Positions 60,526 through 64,000 of a stretch of 64,000 nucleotides of DNA are shown one piece after another; position 1 is the first letter of the stretch, and the number at the start of each line of letters is the position of its first letter. Origin of the DNA: Salinilacustrithrix flava (lineage in GTDB: Bacteria > Actinomycetota > Acidimicrobiia > Acidimicrobiales > Salinilacustritrichaceae); the NCBI RefSeq assembly GCF_041228405.1, contig NZ_CP133888.1, positions 868,001-932,000 of the forward strand, written 5' to 3'. Position numbers and translations under genes: made by a program. The notes beneath the pieces were generated by a model that searched no databases, had not been told where the DNA came from, and saw only the letters and a list, made by a program, of their open reading frames with translations.

Positions 60526-61605
60526 TCAGGGCAGAGACGGGCTTGCGTAGCCCACTGTCTCCGATGGCGGTGGTGTAGGGGCCCCGGTCCTGCGGACAAC
60601 GAGCTTCATCGGGGCGTCGAGGAGCGCCTCGGCGGCATCGGACCACATGGCGACCGACGAGGTCACGACGGATGGGTCGAACCCTCGAGCCACCAGATCG
60701 AGCACCTGGGGGATGGCCGCTCGTGCGTGGACTCGGCCGGTGTGCAGCGTGCAGCACCGCGAGTACATGGAGAACATCGGCACGGTCGGGTCGTCCAGGT
60801 ACACGGAAGGGCTGGTGCACTGCCCGTCGAACGCAGTGCTGTTGAGCGCGCAGCGCAGTCCGATCTCGGAGCCGCTGGCATCCACGGTGATCGGGAAGGA
60901 ACCGACCTTGGATGGGGGTGGGCCCTCCATCGCCTCGGCGCCGAGGGTGGTGGCGATGTCGAGCCGATCGGCGTCCTCATCGAGGTACACGACACGCCCA
61001 GCACCGAGGGCGACGGCGATCCCGGCCGCGTAGAGGCCGATCGAGCTCGGCCCGCTGCTACCGCCCACGACGAGCACGTCGGCTCCCGGCGATCGAGCCA
61101 GCTGCGGGCCCACGCAACGCCATCCGTCAGGGATGTTGTCGCTCGCACTCGCGACCGCCTCGGGGTCGATCCCGGCCGGAAGCGGGACCAACATGGCGTC
61201 GGCGTCGGGGACGAGCGCCAGGTCGGCGAGCAGCCCTCCCCACTGGTGGCCGCCCATGGCGCCCAGTCCATAGGTCGACAGTGGCGGGTAGCCGGTGCAG
61301 TTCCCGGTGCGGGACTGCCGGCACGGCGGACAGTCCCCACACGAGATCTGGAACGGGACGACCACCTGATCGCCCGGTGCGACCGTGGTGACCGCGTCGC
61401 CCACGACGGTGACCTCAGCCACGCCCTCGTGACCGAACGCGTACGGCCCAGCCAGGGGGAAGCGGCCGGTCAGAGCCGCGATGTCGAGATCACAGGTGGC
61501 CACCGCCAACGGTCGCACCAGCGCCTGCCTCGGGCTCGTGAGCACCGGGGCGGCGACGTCCTCCCACCGGACCTGGCCGGGGCCTTCGAACAGGAGTCGT
61601 CTCAT
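60526..61605 (-). CDS. Zinc-dependent alcohol dehydrogenase-like protein
   Basis: 359 aa. Zinc ligands: Cys in ATCDLDIAAL, GHEGVAEV and the structural set CGDCPPCRQSRTGNC; nucleotide motif VVGGSSGPSSIGLYAA then VVYLDEDADRL with an acidic residue favouring NAD. It differs from the ADH at 7764 by its shorter C-terminus. Last gene in the direction of the methyltransferase-PIG-L-azlCD set, 72 bp after azlD, so it may be co-transcribed. Confidence 0.85.
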   Translation of the reverse strand: MRRLLFEGPGQVRWEDVAAPVLTSPRQALVRPLAVATCDLDIAALTGRFPLAGPYAFGHEGVAEVTVVGDAVTTVAPGDQVVVPFQISCGDCPPCRQSRTGNCTGYPPLSTYGLGAMGGHQWGGLLADLALVPDADAMLVPLPAGIDPEAVASASDNIPDGWRCVGPQLARSPGADVLVVGGSSGPSSIGLYAAGIAVALGAGRVVYLDEDADRLDIATTLGAEAMEGPPPSKVGSFPITVDASGSEIGLRCALNSTAFDGQCTSPSVYLDDPTVPMFSMYSRCCTLHTGRVHARAAIPQVLDLVARGFDPSVVTSSVAMWSDAAEALLDAPMKLVVRRTGAPTPPPSETVGYASPSLP

Positions 61606-61677
61606 GTGGCCATCACCCGCCCTGCTCGCCGGTGGACGATCTCCGGGCGAAGGCGGGTGGGCAGACGACTGGCGTGT

Positions 61678-61998
61678 TCATGATCGCGAGGAGAGCACGG
61701 CGGCGGCGACCCACCAGATCGCCATGCCTGCGACCAGGGGGACCCCGAACGTCTTCCGTCGCGTCCACACCGCAGCGGTGGCTGCGACGGCGAGCACGGC
61801 AGCGGCGGAGGCCTCGACCTCCACACCTCCCCCGGCTGCGACGATCCCTTGAGCTGCGATCGCCGCGAGGACCGACGGTCCCACGAAGGGAAGGCGGCGC
61901 TGGAGAGCACCGGGAAGTGCCGCTGTGCGGATGAGAAGGAGGCTGCGCAACAGGTAGGTGCCGGCGCCGATGACGGCGAGAACCGCAAGGTCGCTCAT
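61678..61998 (-). CDS. azlD: Branched-chain amino acid exporter small subunit (second copy)
   Basis: 106 aa, about four membrane segments (GAGTYLLRSLLLIRTA, LPFVGPSVLAAIAAQG). ATG 61998 overlaps the stop of azlC (4 nt). Sequence differs clearly from the copy at 37475. Confidence 0.87.
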   Translation of the reverse strand: MSDLAVLAVIGAGTYLLRSLLLIRTAALPGALQRRLPFVGPSVLAAIAAQGIVAAGGGVEVEASAAAVLAVAATAAVWTRRKTFGVPLVAGMAIWWVAAAVLSSRS

Positions 61999-62705
61999 GT
62001 CGTGTCTCCGGTCAGCGAGCCCGCGGCCACCCCTGCGGCGATGCCGGCGAGCAATCCGATTCCCATTGGCAGCGTCGCACCCACTGCGACAGTGCTCCCT
62101 GCTGCGACGGCGGAGACCTTCGCGGCGCGGGTGCTGAGCAGCGGCAAGAGGAGCAGCACGAAGGTCAGGGGTGCCGCCAGGTCGAGGCGCAGTACGGCGG
62201 GGACCGAGTCCGCGAGTGTCACACCTGCTCCGGTGAGAGCCACCCACGACACCCAGGCGGTGAGTCCGGCGCCGAAGTAGAAGCTGCGGTGGCTGATGGC
62301 CTCCGCGCCGGGCCCCTCCTCGAACCGCGCTGCAGCGATCGCGTACACCGCGTCGGTCAGGAAGTACGCGCCCGCCGCTCTGGTACGCCGTGACCAGGGA
62401 TCCATGTGCGGTCGCAGTGACGCCCCGTACAGGAGGTGGCGCGCGTTCATCACCAGGCAGGACAGGACGACGACGGTTGGTGCAGCACCCGCGTCGAGCA
62501 ACGAGACAGCAGTCGCTTGTGCCGCACCGGCGAACACCAGCCACGATGATGACCACGCGACCAACGGATCGAGATCGGTGGCAGCGAACGTCGCTCCGAG
62601 CGCCAGGGCGAACGGCACGTAGCCGAGAGCGAGCGACAGCGCCACTCCTGCCCCTTGGGAGAGCGCTTCCCGGTCGATGCGACGCCCAACAGCGATCGAG
62701 GTCAT
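61995..62705 (-). CDS. azlC: Branched-chain amino acid exporter large subunit (second copy)
   Basis: 236 aa. ALGYVPFALALGATFAATD, WLVFAGAAQATAVSLL, MNARHLLYGASLRPH and YFLTDAVYAIA follow the AzlC landmarks. ATG 62705 overlaps the PIG-L stop. With azlD it should export branched-chain amino acids or analogues. Confidence 0.89.
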   Translation of the reverse strand: MTSIAVGRRIDREALSQGAGVALSLALGYVPFALALGATFAATDLDPLVAWSSSWLVFAGAAQATAVSLLDAGAAPTVVVLSCLVMNARHLLYGASLRPHMDPWSRRTRAAGAYFLTDAVYAIAAARFEEGPGAEAISHRSFYFGAGLTAWVSWVALTGAGVTLADSVPAVLRLDLAAPLTFVLLLLPLLSTRAAKVSAVAAGSTVAVGATLPMGIGLLAGIAAGVAAGSLTGDTT

Positions 62706-63445
62706 CGCCTCGCTCCGCTGCTCGGTGCGACGACGTCAGCCGCCACGAAGCTCTCGTGGCCGTAGAGGGAGCGGAGCTCGAGCGCCGACATGACGGCGAG
62801 CGCCGGGGTGACCTGGCTGTGCATGGCGTGCAGCGCGGCCATCTTCCGATCCAAGGCCTCGTCGTCGAGGTCGAGTTGGAGGGCGAGGGCGTCGCGCTCC
62901 ACCGGTGTCGGGCGCTCGTCGGTCATGTAGATCGACCAGGTCTCCAGGCGCTCCCGGAACCGGCGGTGGCGGTCCGCATCGAGCGCTGCCGTCAGCACGC
63001 GAGGCGGCGCCGCGAACCGGTCGCACGCGGCCAGCACCCACTGGCCGACCGCGATGTGGTCGGGGTGGTACGTCATGCCGTCGGGCCCGAACGTCAACAC
63101 GGTGTCCGGGCGTACCTCGTCGATCACCACGGCGATCGCCTCGCAGCCGGCGCGGGGATCGATGCCATCCAGGGTCCCGTCCTCGAAGCCCAGCCAACGG
63201 TGATCGTCGACCCCGAGGATGCTCATGGCGGCAGTCGCCTCCCAGCGCCGCAGCCGCCCGAGCCGTTCGGGCGGCCACGCCGCCGGGTCGTCGGTGCCGT
63301 GCTCGCCATCGGTCGCCGAGACGCACACGACGTCCTGGCCGAGCTGGCGAGCTGCGGCCATGACACCGCCGGCCAGGAAGGTCTCGTCATCGGGGTGCGC
63401 CCAGACGGACAGGATCCTGCCCAGGCCGGCGATGTCGACCGTCAT
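62702..63445 (-). CDS. PIG-L family deacetylase
   Basis: 247 aa. Zinc motif WAHPDDETFLAGG and the late metal His in TYHPDHIAVGQWV, with VVCVSATDGEHGTDD. Family members deacetylate GlcNAc-type amides, including MshB-like steps of mycothiol. ATG 63445 overlaps the methyltransferase stop (ATGA). MshB proper is usually longer, so function is only at family level. Confidence 0.87.
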   Translation of the reverse strand: MTVDIAGLGRILSVWAHPDDETFLAGGVMAAARQLGQDVVCVSATDGEHGTDDPAAWPPERLGRLRRWEATAAMSILGVDDHRWLGFEDGTLDGIDPRAGCEAIAVVIDEVRPDTVLTFGPDGMTYHPDHIAVGQWVLAACDRFAAPPRVLTAALDADRHRRFRERLETWSIYMTDERPTPVERDALALQLDLDDEALDRKMAALHAMHSQVTPALAVMSALELRSLYGHESFVAADVVAPSSGARR

Positions 63446-64000
63446 GGCCGTGCGGCCAGGATCAGGTTGAACGGCGTCTCGAGCGAGCGCTCGAAGCGGG
63501 AGAAGCCGTTGGCGACGAAGATCTGCTCCCACCGGGCGGCGCCCACCTGGTTCCCCAGCGCCTCGGGCCCACCCTGCGAGAGCGCGCACGGCGTGCACAG
63601 CACCGTCGACGCGGCGTAGAAGAGGCGTCCGAGCGGGTTCGCGATCGATGTGGCCCGGTCGTCACCGGCTTGTGCCTCGACGAGCAGCACGACACCGTCA
63701 TCGGCGAGCAGCGACCGGGCATGCCGGATGACCGCGCCAGGATCGCCCATGTCGTGGAGCGCGTCGAAGACGCACACGACGTCGTAGGGCCCGCCATCGA
63801 AGTCGGTGGCAGTGCGGGTGCTGAACTGCACGTTGGACGTGACGCCCCGCTCGACCGCGACCTCGCGTGCACGGCGGATGGAACCATCGTGGAAGTCGAA
63901 GCCGTGGAACGTCGACTGCGGGTACGCCTCGGCCATGAGTGCCGTGGACACGCCGTGGCCGCACCCGACGTCGGCGACGCTGGCACCAGCGGTCAGCTTC
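63442..64000 (-). CDS. SAM-dependent methyltransferase, N-terminus off the window
   Basis: About 185 residues in frame up to base 64000; the start lies beyond the edge. SAM motif I VADVGCGHGVSTALM, then FHGFDFHDGSIRRARE, VVCVFDALHDMGDPG and LLVEAQAG. The organisation resembles the methyltransferase at 44543. Upstream member of the coupled set with PIG-L, azlC and azlD. Confidence 0.88.
   Translation of the reverse strand, partial: KLTAGASVADVGCGHGVSTALMAEAYPQSTFHGFDFHDGSIRRAREVAVERGVTSNVQFSTRTATDFDGGPYDVVCVFDALHDMGDPGAVIRHARSLLADDGVVLLVEAQAGDDRATSIANPLGRLFYAASTVLCTPCALSQGGPEALGNQVGAARWEQIFVANGFSRFERSLETPFNLILAARP

Noticed and set aside
37475..62705. Recent duplication of azlCD
   Set aside because: The two copies are clearly different in sequence and context, so they are old paralogues or independently acquired.
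1..64000. CRISPR array
   Set aside because: No regularly spaced direct repeats of 20-40 bp and no cas genes were seen.

Overview
The window is high-GC actinobacterial DNA. Bidirectionally packed genes with many 4-nt ATGA/GTGA/TTGA overlaps, GTG/TTG starts, heterodimeric lycopene cyclase genes (crtYc/crtYd), a ClgR-type regulator, an F420-type oxidoreductase and DUF3039/DUF4032 genes all point to Actinomycetota. An acidimicrobial-type lineage is my guess but cannot be proven from sequence alone.

Region 1 (1-18.3 kb) starts with the xseA/xseB end and a secreted protein, then a plus-strand carotenoid operon crtE-crtI-crtB-cruF-like-crtD-like. After an alcohol dehydrogenase and a beta-galactosidase come more carotenoid-type genes: a GT2 glycosyltransferase, an unusual PlsY-like acyltransferase, a CrtA-like monooxygenase, and a minus-strand operon crtYc-crtYd-crtZ. 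Together they encode the steps expected for a monocyclic, hydroxylated, 3',4'-didehydro carotenoid of the saproxanthin/myxol type. Two alpha/beta hydrolases follow, one of which lacks its serine nucleophile.

Region 2 (18.3-51.3 kb) is mostly housekeeping and transport: a flippase-like protein, a GH38 alpha-mannosidase carrying an in-frame palindromic insertion, a ferritin-like diiron protein, DUF4032, chorismate mutase, MOSC, a diacylglycerol-kinase family protein, phospholipase D, a zinc ABC importer with its Fur-family regulator, TrkH, gamma-carbonic anhydrase, ATP-type PEP carboxykinase, a P450 with tandem operator-like palindromes, azlCD and an MFS transporter. It also holds a two-gene clpP operon whose second subunit has lost the catalytic Ser and Asp, next to a ClgR/PopR-like regulator ending in LAA, then an AfsR-like regulator, methyltransferase, PQ-loop protein, thioesterase, MFS, alanine dehydrogenase and cytidine deaminase.

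Region 3 (51.3-59.5 kb) is an integrative element of about 8.1 kb in the 3' part of a tRNA-Arg(ACG) gene. It is bounded by diverged copies of the tRNA 3' half and its terminator, with matching pairs of 9-bp direct repeats just inside both ends (candidate integrase arm sites). It carries a tyrosine integrase, an IS110-family insertion, a fusion of an excisionase-like HTH with a VapB-like antitoxin domain, an 1100-aa KAP-type P-loop NTPase with two membrane segments, and a MntA/HepT toxin-antitoxin pair. Its G+C content is visibly lower than that of the flanks. It is the best candidate for an undescribed, probably defence-related, system.

Region 4 (59.5-64 kb) holds an ArsR-VOC operon and a translationally coupled minus-strand set: methyltransferase (cut by the window end), PIG-L deacetylase, azlC, azlD and an alcohol dehydrogenase.
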